Below the pieces are notes generated by a model, which was given only the letters and a program-made list of their open reading frames with translations, made no database searches and was not told the DNA's origin. Made by a program: the position numbers and the translations under genes. DNA of 24,128 bases from Stagonosporopsis chrysanthemi. Its lineage: Eukaryota > Ascomycota > Dothideomycetes > Pleosporales > Didymellaceae. Of this stretch, positions 1-7,788 are shown one piece after another. The stretch is taken from contig JAFISE010000311.1 of NCBI GenBank assembly GCA_022560025.1, forward strand, positions 1 to 24,128. Reading direction: 5' to 3'. Numbering within the stretch: position 1 is the stretch's first letter; the number at the start of each line of letters is the position of its first letter.

Positions 1-20
1 ACTTGGCATTGACTTAGCGC

Positions 21-86
21 GGGTAGGGGTTGGGTAGGGGTTGGGTACTGTCACGTGCTACCCCGACCCCTACCCAACCCCTACCC
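21..86. repeat. G/C-rich inverted repeat (hairpin) at the window edge
   Basis: A G-rich arm (21-47) made of alternating GGGTAGGGGTT units is followed, after a short spacer holding CACGTG (52-57), by a C-rich arm (59-86) that is its near-perfect reverse complement. The left arm matches 22563-22584 almost base for base, with nearly all differences G-to-A. This suggests an intact end of the same transposon family whose RIP-decayed copy lies at 22.5 kb. It is not a TTAGGG telomere. The family assignment is inference. Confidence 0.6.
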
Positions 87-98
87 ATTTGCCAGCCT

Positions 99-130
99 AC
101 ACACGGGTGAGTTGGACACTTTTGCCAAGA
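99..130 (+). repeat. left terminal inverted repeat of the pogo-type element
   Basis: This 32-base stretch is the perfect inverse of 1889-1920 at the other end of the element. It follows a TA at 98-99. It holds a single copy of the ACGGGTGAGTTGGACAC motif. Confidence 0.85.
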
Positions 131-204
131 CTTACGAACACCACAACTACTTTGCAACACAACAGTACAAAACTAAGTTGTACTATACTCTATAGTACAT
201 AGAT

Positions 205-1860
205 CTACTCTACAGTACCTTGCGCATTATTCTTACACGTTCGCGCGTTGTGCCCAGTCTGATTGCACTGTCCACAGCGTCGTTGGGAGGGCTCACCTAC
301 TTCAGCGCGCACCTGCTTCTTTGACTTCTTACCATCACTACGCGCCCTAAACTCCTTTAGAGCTGCTACTTGCTGCCCTTCCTTAACTGTAAGGGTTCCT
401 TCCTTCTGGATTCGCTTTCTTTTGCGCGATTTACGTTCTGTGGCAGCTGCTAGGGCTGCGTGAAGCTTAGCGTTCTCCTGTTGCGCTAAAACTAGCTTGT
501 GCGATAAAATCGCTCCCCCCTTTGCATAGTGCTCAAGCGCGCTCAGCACAGAATTAGGTGAGCTACCCTGCTGCTTCTTATACTTCTCTTGAATCAGAGT
601 TGATTGCAACTGAAGTTCTAGGGTATTGCTAGGGGTTTGCGACTGCCAGGGCTTATTATCGTCAGGGAGTTGTGGTGATAGAGTGCGCAGCTTCACATCA
701 AGGCCTATTATGACCTGTTCTGGGTTAAAGGGGACTAGTCTAGCGCCTCGGAACCCTCCTTGGATGTTGCTAGAGGTGAACACAGCATTGTAGGCTGCTT
801 TGAAGCATGGCAGGAACTCAAGCTTTGTGATGTGGTTGATCCAGTTGCGCATAAGGTCTTCAGCTTGGCGCCTATACGCCTTCTTCAGAGGGGCAAAACA
901 GCCCACATCAAGTGGCTGCAGGAGGTGCGATGAATGCGGAGGCATATATACAGTTATAATCTTGTTATCCTTGCAGTATTCCTAGAAAACTAGCGAGTTG
1001 TGGCTCTCGTGACTATCAATAACTAGCAGACGGTGGCTGCCAACAGTACGCTCCTTTGTATGCGCGTCAAAATGCTTCAACCAGTCAAGACCAAGTTTGT
1101 TGGTAGTCCAGCCGTTCTCAGAGACCCCAATAACCCAATCATAGGGCAGATCATCTTCTTTGTACCAGTTTGAGAGGTGGTTGTGGCCCTGGAAGATGAT
1201 AAAGGGCGGAATAGCCCACCCTTTAGCATTGATGCCCTTAATGACTGTTGTCCACTCCTGATTGCCTGGCTGGACCTGCTTTGGTCGTCCTCGTCTCTCT
1301 GAAGCTGTGACGACTGCTCTAGTGGATATCTGGCCCATCATGAAGCCTGTCTCATCGAAGTTGTACGTGTCGTCATCCTGGATGCCATACTTGGCTTTGA
1401 TGTTGGCTACTAGGCTAAACCAGCCCTGGATCACCTCAGGATCCTCGCAGAGGGCTCTCTTGTAGTCATACTTGCGATTGAACTTCACTTTAAGCTCTGG
1501 TTGGCGCTTAACAAACGTACTGGGCCAGTTTAGGCCAACAGGGCCTAGACTGCGCTCAGCGCGCAAAGAATTGGCCATATCAGCTACAGCTGCTAGCCGC
1601 GGGGAAAATCCTCGCGCGTCCAACTCAAGTATGTGATCAACAATCACCTGCTCCTCAGTATTAGTGAGGCTCCGTGATTTGGGCATAGAATCTGCTCGTG
1701 AAGGTCGTCCAGCGCGTCGGTTGCTTAGTGTCTGTAGGGGAGCTCTATAGATAGCTGCAGCGCGCCGTAGAGAGAGCGTCGCGTCTTGGTTAAGAGCTTG
1801 AAGCGCAAGCTGTATCTGAGCTTCTTTTAACGCGTCTAACTGACGTTCTTGGAGAGGCAT
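205..1860 (-). pseudogene. pogo/Fot1-type DDE transposase, interrupted by one in-frame TAG
   Basis: This encodes a cut-and-paste transposase of about 551 codons. The ATG at 1860 (MPLQERQ) is preferred because any upstream in-frame extension would translate the terminal repeat. An N-terminal Psq/CENP-B-type helix-turn-helix region (about residues 8-150) precedes a DDE_1 catalytic core. The acidic residues are D169 (NFDETGF), D282 (VIDSHESH) and D318 (QPLDVG), giving DD35D spacing. A Lys/Arg-rich stretch and a C-terminal CX2CX4HX4C zinc knuckle (about 529-542) follow. A TAG at 982-984 (codon 293) splits the frame between D282 and D318. The frame is otherwise continuous, and CAG-to-TAG is the expected RIP-type change. 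The usual Gly after the second Asp is Ser. As it stands the gene should give a catalytically dead product. Confidence 0.88.
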
Positions 1861-1888
1861 TGGTGTAGTAAGGGTGTTTTGGTGGGGT

Positions 1889-1936
1889 CTTGGCAAAAGT
1901 GTCCAACTCACCCGTGTGTCCAACTCGCCCGTGGGG
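1889..1936 (-). repeat. right terminal inverted repeat of the pogo-type element, with duplicated end motif
   Basis: Bases 1889-1920 mirror the left end. The motif GTCCAACTCRCCCGT is then repeated immediately outside, once with A and once with G at the variable position, before GGG and the putative TA target at 1937-1938. The extra copy makes this end about 17 bases longer than the left end. Confidence 0.8.
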
Positions 1937-1938
1937 TA

Positions 1939-2009
1939 CGTTATAGCATAAGAATTTTCCTTACAATTTTGTAGAATTAGAAACAATCTGCCTACAAAGA
2001 GGAAAGTAA
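1939..2009 (+). mobile_element. 3' internal tail of a truncated Gypsy-type LTR element, with polypurine tract
   Basis: These bases align with about 21295-21364, the segment just upstream of the 3' LTR of the element at 14410-21642. The segment includes the purine run AAAGAGGAAAG (1996-2006), a plausible polypurine tract for plus-strand priming. The left part of the retroelement is missing where the pogo-type element begins. Confidence 0.75.
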
Positions 2010-2287
2010 TATAAAAACAAGCTTAGTTCTTTAAGCTTACTTTATACTACCTAACAACTACTTAACTTAGATCTGTCTTCTAACTACTTCTTAGTACAGT
2101 CTTTCCTAAGCTTCTAGGTATAAGAAGAGAAGCCTCTACAGAGTTTAGATAGATAGTTTTAAAGTATCCTTTTGTACAAGACCTATAGAAATAGAGATCT
2201 AGTCCTGCAGTTTATCCTAGTGCTCCTATACACCTCGTAGCAGATACCTATGCGATTCGGACCCCTCTAGCATCCTGTGTCGTTACA
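2010..2287 (+). repeat. 278-bp Gypsy-type LTR, least decayed of three copies
   Basis: This LTR runs from TATAAAAACAAG (ancestral TGTAAGAACAAG, judging by the copy at 14410) to GTCGTTACA. It is exactly as long (278 bp) as the LTRs at 14410-14687 and 21365-21642 and is collinear with both. It keeps many CA and CG dinucleotides that are TA in the other two, so it is less RIP-decayed. It is the 3' LTR of a truncated copy. No 5' LTR for this copy is visible. Confidence 0.85.
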
Positions 2288-3058
2288 CTAACCTAGCCTG
2301 CGCTGCGTGCAGCTAGCAGTTTATTAGCTATCTAGCGTATAGCTGTGTACGTAGGCGCAAATCTGCGTGCGTCTAGATTAAGTATATAGCAGACTATTAC
2401 CTCCTCTTCTAGCTAAGTAAGCTTCTTTGAGTTAGGCTAGCAATTGCGTTAGGCAAGTTTCCTAGCGCGTTAGTTATTAAGTGTGGATTTTGGAACGTTA
2501 TAGACTGCTGCAGCATGCCTAGAGCTACTAAGCTGGTGCCTATCAAGAGAAGTAGAGGCAAGAAGAATATCAGCTTGATTGTAAGATAATAGAGCACGTT
2601 GTGGTGGAGCCATAGCGATAGGCAGCTTCAAAGCTGCGCAGACTTGGTGGGGTGGCCGACTCGCTTATTCAACACGTTATTCATGTCTACAGAAACTTCT
2701 TCAATTGTCATTGGGATCCATTTTCTGTAGCATCTAGCACTAACCCTGTTCCAGTTGGCCAACTTGACCTGTTCTGACGCTTCATGCATGAACTTAGAAT
2801 CTTCGCTGGGAACTGGATGTTTTCTAAACGTAGAGAAAGACTTCTTGGTCAGAGATCGTCGAGTCGTCTAGCACCCATAATTTTGACTGAGGAAGCTGTT
2901 TTGAGGCGACCTACGTATTACTCTCACAGCTTGAAGTAGCCACTTCACAATTCGGTCTAACACACTTAAAGGACAAATCAGTGTAATTGACGACCTTTAT
3001 AATGTATCAGTTACGATGGGATGAGCTCCGTTGGAACTTCGCATTAGAGACATACGTC
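2288..3058. other. intergenic stretch, no gene recognised
   Basis: About 770 bases lie between the LTR and the promoter of the monooxygenase gene. The first 350 or so are rich in CTA/TAG words and look like old transposon-derived DNA. The rest has normal composition. No reading frame starting with ATG shows a recognisable protein. Confidence 0.5.
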
Positions 3059-3060
3059 AG

Positions 3061-3097
3061 CCGACCGACCGGCTTCTGATTGGCTCGATCGCCAATC
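3061..3097. promoter_or_regulatory. putative promoter element: CCG repeats and an inverted CCAAT pair
   Basis: CCGACCGACCGG (3061-3072) is followed at once by GATTGGC-6-GCCAATC (3078-3097), a 7-base inverted repeat carrying CCAAT cores in opposite directions. It lies 100-136 bases before the monooxygenase ATG. CCAAT boxes are bound by the fungal Hap/CBF complex, and spaced CCG/CGG triplets are typical of Zn2Cys6 regulators (known for those families). Use here is inferred from position only. Confidence 0.35.
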
Positions 3098-3196
3098 CAA
3101 GTCTTGCCTTCAACTTACCACATCGAAGCCCCAAGATATTCGAGTATTTCACCTGAAGTGCGTGTATGAAAGTACAACTTTCAACAAGCCTTGAAC

Positions 3197-4351
3197 ATGT
3201 CACAACCGACGATCAGTATCGTGGGTGCAGGTATTGGAGGGCTAGCCCTCGCCCGATGCCTTTCGCAGCGGGGTTTTCGCACCATCCTCTACGAAAAGGC
3301 TTCTTCCGGTTCTCGTCACAACTACGCTATTACGCTACAACCATCATCGTATCGACCACTTCTGAAGGCATTGAATGTCGATGAAAAAGCATTCAAAAGC
3401 CGTGTGGCCGTCGACTCTGGCGTCGGCGGCTTCGGCAAAATCCATACCGAGGGTTATGGATATCGCAATCTTGAGCCGGCATCATTCCGAGCAAACCGGA
3501 AGAAGTTTGAAGATTTCTTGAGAGAGGGACTTGATGTGAGATGGGAGCACACACTCCAAACTGTGGAGCATAAGCCAGGCCACCAATTGATTTTACATTT
3601 TGCCAACGGACAATCAGCGACTACGGACACTACAATTGGCATAGAGGGGCCGCACTCTGCTATCCGCGAACAGTTTCTACCTTCAGAAAAGCCCGATATC
3701 CTACCGTACGTGGCGTTCAATGGCAAGCGCAAGATTCCCCGCAATGTCTTCGATGAAATTTACGCCCCAACATTCGTCACTACAACCGTACTCGAAGTCA
3801 GGCAACGCGATGTTGTGCTGAACGTCAGCATCAACGATGTCACAAATGATGAAATCAGTATTAGCTGGATCTATTCTCGCCCGGCACGTGGATCCACAGA
3901 TGCACTGCACAAGCCCAACAGGTCAAATGCGTCCGCTAAAGACATTCCCGAGGAGTTCTTCAAGGAAGTCGGCGCGCTGGGTGGACTGCCACCATCATTT
4001 ACTGATGTCTTCAATCCTGCGAAGTTGCGTCAGGAGCGGATCTTGCATTGGCTAATGCGCAGCATTCTCGTATCGAAGCATGACCTTCAGTTGGTTGCGG
4101 GCAAGGGCGTCTGGCTGATGGGTGATGCTGTACATGCAGAGCAGATCATAGGTGGTGGCGGAGCAAACGCAGCTATTGACGACAGCTTGGATCTTGCAGG
4201 CTGGATTGCGGAGAGGGGCACAGAAGACTCGATCGGTTGGTATAATCGAAGATACGCTGGCTGGCAGGCTGGTCAAGAGAAGAGCCACGCGTGTATCTCT
4301 CAAATACACGGAGAGCAAAATGTCTTCGAAAAGGCATACCAACACTTATGA
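3197..4351 (+). CDS. FAD-dependent monooxygenase, salicylate-hydroxylase-like (group A flavoprotein)
   Basis: This intronless 384-residue protein probably hydroxylates an aromatic or other small substrate using NAD(P)H, O2 and FAD. An N-terminal Rossmann fold carries GxGxxG (G10, G12, G15; IVGAGIGGLALARCL) and ends in an acidic residue (YEK). An Arg-containing helix follows (SFRANRKKFEDFL, near 97-108). The GD motif that binds the FAD ribose is clear (WLMGDAVH, G309-D310), and a Gly-rich loop follows it. The second NAD(P)H/FAD motif, normally ADG, reads GIEG (E150-G151), so the usual Asp is Glu. There is no obvious signal peptide or membrane anchor, although such enzymes sometimes have a C-terminal helix. 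The ATG at 3197 is chosen; an in-frame TTG at 3191 is not a likely eukaryotic start. Length is slightly short for the family (about 400-450). The substrate cannot be read from sequence. Confidence 0.88.
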   Translation: MSQPTISIVGAGIGGLALARCLSQRGFRTILYEKASSGSRHNYAITLQPSSYRPLLKALNVDEKAFKSRVAVDSGVGGFGKIHTEGYGYRNLEPASFRANRKKFEDFLREGLDVRWEHTLQTVEHKPGHQLILHFANGQSATTDTTIGIEGPHSAIREQFLPSEKPDILPYVAFNGKRKIPRNVFDEIYAPTFVTTTVLEVRQRDVVLNVSINDVTNDEISISWIYSRPARGSTDALHKPNRSNASAKDIPEEFFKEVGALGGLPPSFTDVFNPAKLRQERILHWLMRSILVSKHDLQLVAGKGVWLMGDAVHAEQIIGGGGANAAIDDSLDLAGWIAERGTEDSIGWYNRRYAGWQAGQEKSHACISQIHGEQNVFEKAYQHL

Positions 4352-5876
4352 GGGAACATTGTTGCCATGGAAGCAATAACAGGATTTCTAGGCTCAAGGC
4401 GCTAGCATCGAGCTTTTTGTTAGCGCAACAATGAGGGAACGGTGGATTCTCATCTGTCTTTTCCATCAAGCCTTTCCAGCTGAGCATCATCAATGCACTG
4501 ATGCGTAACCGGGCGCAACACGATCGAGATGCAAGCGTCTAATTTTTGTGAAACCGGGAAGAATAGTGAATTGTACTGTGCACCAGAGCCCGGCACGTGC
4601 ACAGACTCTCGAGACTTGCCCCTCTCTTTGAAACCGCGCAGAGCAGCGGCAATACTGATTATTAGAGTTGCGAAAAGACTGAACCGTAAAGTAGTTTCTT
4701 TCTTATAAGTCTGCAATTTCCAAGGATCAAAGTTGTCCTGTTGGCGTTATGTGCCATAGTGAAGAGAGAAACTTCGTTGGTGCTCCTTGCCTCCTAGCTT
4801 GTTTTTGAGCCCGTTCTTTTTTGTCCACCACTGGTGGCTTTGATTGGAGAAAGAGCGCTGAGGAATAGCCGCTTGTGCCCCACCAACCCTTTCCCCTCAT
4901 AAGCTGTCTGCACCTCTACTGTACAGGGACGAGATAGAGGTTTAGGAACGCAATGAGCAGACCTCGGCTCCAAAGTCCCCTTCCCTTGTACGTGCCAGAC
5001 TTGGGCGACAGCGTGGTCGTTATGTAGGTGGCTGCTGGCTTCTCCTCATCCCCAGGCCTGCAAACTTGCTGCCCCTTTTGCGAAACGTTGTCGACACCCA
5101 ACCCAGGTAATCGCTTGCACTTCCACCACGCGTCGCAACTGCACGGCATCAGCTGTTGTGTATGCACCGCCTGCACGACTATTAAACCGAAAATTGCAAA
5201 TCCGGCCTTATCCGGGGCAATTTCCAGAGCCTCGGTGATGTCGATCACGCGAACTTTCATGAACATCATGTTCGTCCTTCTGCTTTTGTAGGTGGGTCGT
5301 TAAACATACCCCATGCTTTTACCAAGTCACCATTGCTCAGCATGGCATTTAGACGGATTGGATGGTCTAACGATGATATTGACCTTGCTGAAAGACGACG
5401 CATAGTTTTGTCATGTCTCAAAGGCAGAACGGGCGCGAACCTAATTGAAAGATGTCCAAGAGGTCTTGGGTTACAGGAGACTAATGCAACACCCAATACC
5501 AGCGCTGCGCAGCACTCTCCGCAGCCATCCTCCGTTCCCGCAGTGTCCCGCTACCCAACGTCTGAAACCGTGCGTCGGCCGTGATGCCCATTTATGCGTT
5601 TCAAATTCGCCTTTGCACCAACCAAAGCACGCTTCTGAATTCGCTGCTTTCTTGAAGGAGAAATTCGGACGGCGGTATTGAGCACTGTTTAACAGATCGT
5701 CGAGAACCGAACACATGGGCCATCATAGTGTTTTCTTTAAGAACATTGGATCAGAACCATTGCATGACTGCACAGCATCTCTGGTTTGAGGTGTTACTCG
5801 CGCTGCGAGACAAACGGCCCTCGTTCATTCTTTCTCATCATTCCGTCAACTACTTGTATCTGCTAAAAATCACATA
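4352..5876. other. intergenic region, no gene supported
   Basis: This 1.5-kb stretch between two same-strand genes holds the monooxygenase 3' UTR and the transporter promoter. The best ATG-initiated frame is 4916-5269 on the minus strand (117 codons, starting MMFMKVRVID, with a short hydrophobic stretch). It has no recognisable domain and overlaps another open frame on the plus strand, so it is not called as a gene. No repeats or transposon remnants were seen. Confidence 0.5.
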
Positions 5877-7742
5877 ATGGAGTCCGCACAAGACCATCTG
5901 TATCCACGAAATGAGCTGGCCTCACCACCGCTCGCTCAGCCGCTTCGGAAGCCGAGCGCTGTAGCTTCCATAGAAGACTGCGATGACGATTGCCACCCGT
6001 TCGCTCGCTCAACTTCGGGCTTGAGTGGTCGCACTGCGACGATCACACACCGCAAGCACGAGTCATACAACCTGTCCGGCAGTATCTTTCTCGTGACATC
6101 TTCGGGCACGATGCTAAGCCTCCCCGTACCATCCGAGAGCTCAACTGATCCCCTAAATTGGAGTAAATGGAAGACGGCAGGCGCCGTTGTGGCAGTAGCA
6201 TGGTACTCTACTGTCTCCCTGACTGCAGTACAAGCCGCTAGTATGGTTTTTCATGGGATCCTCATTGATTTCGATGGCCAGGTATGTTTCCTCATGAAGT
6301 GGCTAGAGTTTAGATTGACTGTATGTGCAGGATATCAAACCGTGGACTATAGAAACGCTTGTGACAGCTCCCACTCTATTCATGGGCTTTGGCGCACTAC
6401 TCTGGGTTCCCCTGTCTCTCGGAATGGGAAGACGCCTGACATTCCTACTCGCGGCCTTCATGATGTTACTTGCGACGATCAGTGCTGGTTATGCCGCGAA
6501 TTTTCATCAACTCCTAGCCTGCCTTTGCTTTCTGGGTTTGGGCGAGGGCTTCTCGCTGACATGTGTATGTTTCTTACACTCCCAGCCTCTTGATCATCTT
6601 GCTGACTACTGCAGGCTCTTCTGATGATGATTGATATGACCTTTATTCATCAGCGTCCAAGAGCCATCGCATTACTATGGTCACTTGCTGGCTTCGCAGG
6701 CACTTCCTCGTTGGCATTGGTCCCATACATGTCCTCCCATGGCGACGATTGGCGTCTATTTTACCACTACTGGTCTATTCCTATGGCAATCTCCCTTGTT
6801 CTTATCTTTCTTTTGTACCCTGAAACCTACTTCAAGCGACCTACGGTAGCCTTCGATGGGCTGATCTTGTTACAGAGTGCCACCGAGAAGCTCACGGTAT
6901 ACAAAGACGGCGAAGCTGACTCGGACATCTATCGCAATTTACCAGATCTCCCTCGCGGGTCGCAGCGCAAGGGTCTCAACAGTCTACGCGACCGTATGGG
7001 TCTTTGCAGATCAGTATTCGCATCCTGGACTGCTGTAAGGCGATGCTACTACCAAATGGCCTTCTGCGTCGTCAATCCTCTCATATTTTGGGTGTTCATC
7101 GCATCGGCAATCAACTTCGCTGGCATGCTCTTTATCGGCGCCACATATGCCCAGATACTACGGTCACCTCCATACAGCCTGCCGTCAGCACTCATCGTGA
7201 ACGTCAATATCTGCTCGGGCATCGGTGCGCTGTGTGCCTTCCCACTCGGCGGGATGCTCATTGGCAAGCTTCTCAATCGTCTTGCTAAACGAAACCGAGG
7301 TGTGCGCGAAGCTGAACACTACTTGATTGGCTACATCCTCCCAGTGGTCACTGGCGCTCTAAGCACCTTCATATACGGCTTCGCTGTTCAACGTAAGCTT
7401 CACTTCGCCTTTTACTATTTCGCATACGGTCTCAACGGCTTCTCCTACACTACTTTATCTATAAGCAATACCATGTGGGTCACCGAGGCCTTTCCCCGTT
7501 GGGCGGCCCCAGCAATCAGTGTTTTGGGTGGCGGCTGCTACATTCTAAGCTTTGCGATGAGCTTTGCCTCAACGTCCTGGATTGCAGCTCATGGTTATAA
7601 GTTGGTCGGTATTGAGCTGGCGGTACTTCAAATCGTGGGAGGTCTCATAGCAGTCCCAGTTGCATTCTGGGGCAAGAGTGCAAGACAGGCCATTCATGGT
7701 AAATGGGCGCATGAGCGAGCTGGTGCACTTCGACCTCTTTAG
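5877..7742 (+). CDS. Major facilitator superfamily transporter (DHA1-like), 12 membrane helices, two introns
   Basis: This is probably a plasma-membrane proton-coupled exporter or carrier of a small molecule. The model joins 5877-6281, 6331-6564 and 6615-7742, giving 588 residues. Both introns are phase 0 with GTATGT donors (49 and 50 bp); the second has a clear CTGAC branch before CAG. A hydrophilic N-tail of about 95 residues leads to the DPLNWSKWK motif typical of fungal DHA1 carriers. Six hydrophobic segments follow, then a roughly 90-residue central loop and six more. A GMGRRLTF loop between helices 2 and 3 corresponds to MFS motif A, though it is diverged. WRLFYHYWSI and YPETYF at helix 6 also fit. 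Transport specificity cannot be inferred. The gene ends 46 bp before the stop codon of the convergent ThDP enzyme gene. Neighbours suggest export of their product or uptake of their substrate. Confidence 0.9.
6282..6330 (+). other. intron 1 of the MFS transporter
   Basis: The intron runs from GTATGT to GTGCAG, 49 bp, phase 0. A TTGACT branch-like element lies about 10 bases before the acceptor. Removing it joins the N-terminal helix to the DIKPWTIETL frame without a stop. Confidence 0.85.
6565..6614 (+). other. intron 2 of the MFS transporter
   Basis: The intron runs from GTATGT to CTGCAG, 50 bp, phase 0. CTGAC lies 8 bases before the acceptor. It interrupts helix 4, and joining the exons continues it as SLTC-ALLMMIDM. 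Confidence 0.88.
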
Positions 7743-7788
7743 TTGAGTATTTCCACGACTCAAGCTCTTAATTATCTCAATACACGGG

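Larger units (their letters stand above)
100..1936 (-). mobile_element. pogo/Fot1-type (Tc1-mariner superfamily) DNA transposon
   Basis: A roughly 1.84-kb element has one transposase gene between inverted ends. Bases 99-130 are the exact reverse complement of 1889-1920. TA dinucleotides flank the likely borders (98-99 and 1937-1938), as expected for TA-targeting elements. The ends are uneven: the 17-base motif ACGGGYGAGTTGGACAC occurs once at the left end and twice in tandem at the right end. The right border abuts the 3' tail of a Gypsy element directly. The copy is close to normal GC and is damaged only by an in-frame TAG, so it is much younger than, or escaped, the decay seen after 13.7 kb. 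Confidence 0.85.

Noticed and set aside
21..47. Telomere-like array
   Set aside because: The units are GGGTAGGGGTT with an inverted second arm, not TTAGGG in one direction.
2409..2597. Hydrophobic 62-codon minus-strand frame (LIFFLPLLLLIG)
   Set aside because: It starts at a non-ATG codon in CTA/TAG-rich old repeat DNA; the hydrophobicity is a composition effect.
3191..3196. TTG as the start of the monooxygenase
   Set aside because: A nuclear fungal gene is far more likely to start at the ATG six bases later, which keeps the whole FAD-binding fold.
4450..4716. 88-codon minus-strand frame with a hydrophobic N-terminus (LFATLIISIAAAL)
   Set aside because: It opens at TTG, has no ATG inside the useful part and no known domain, so a secreted small protein is not supported.
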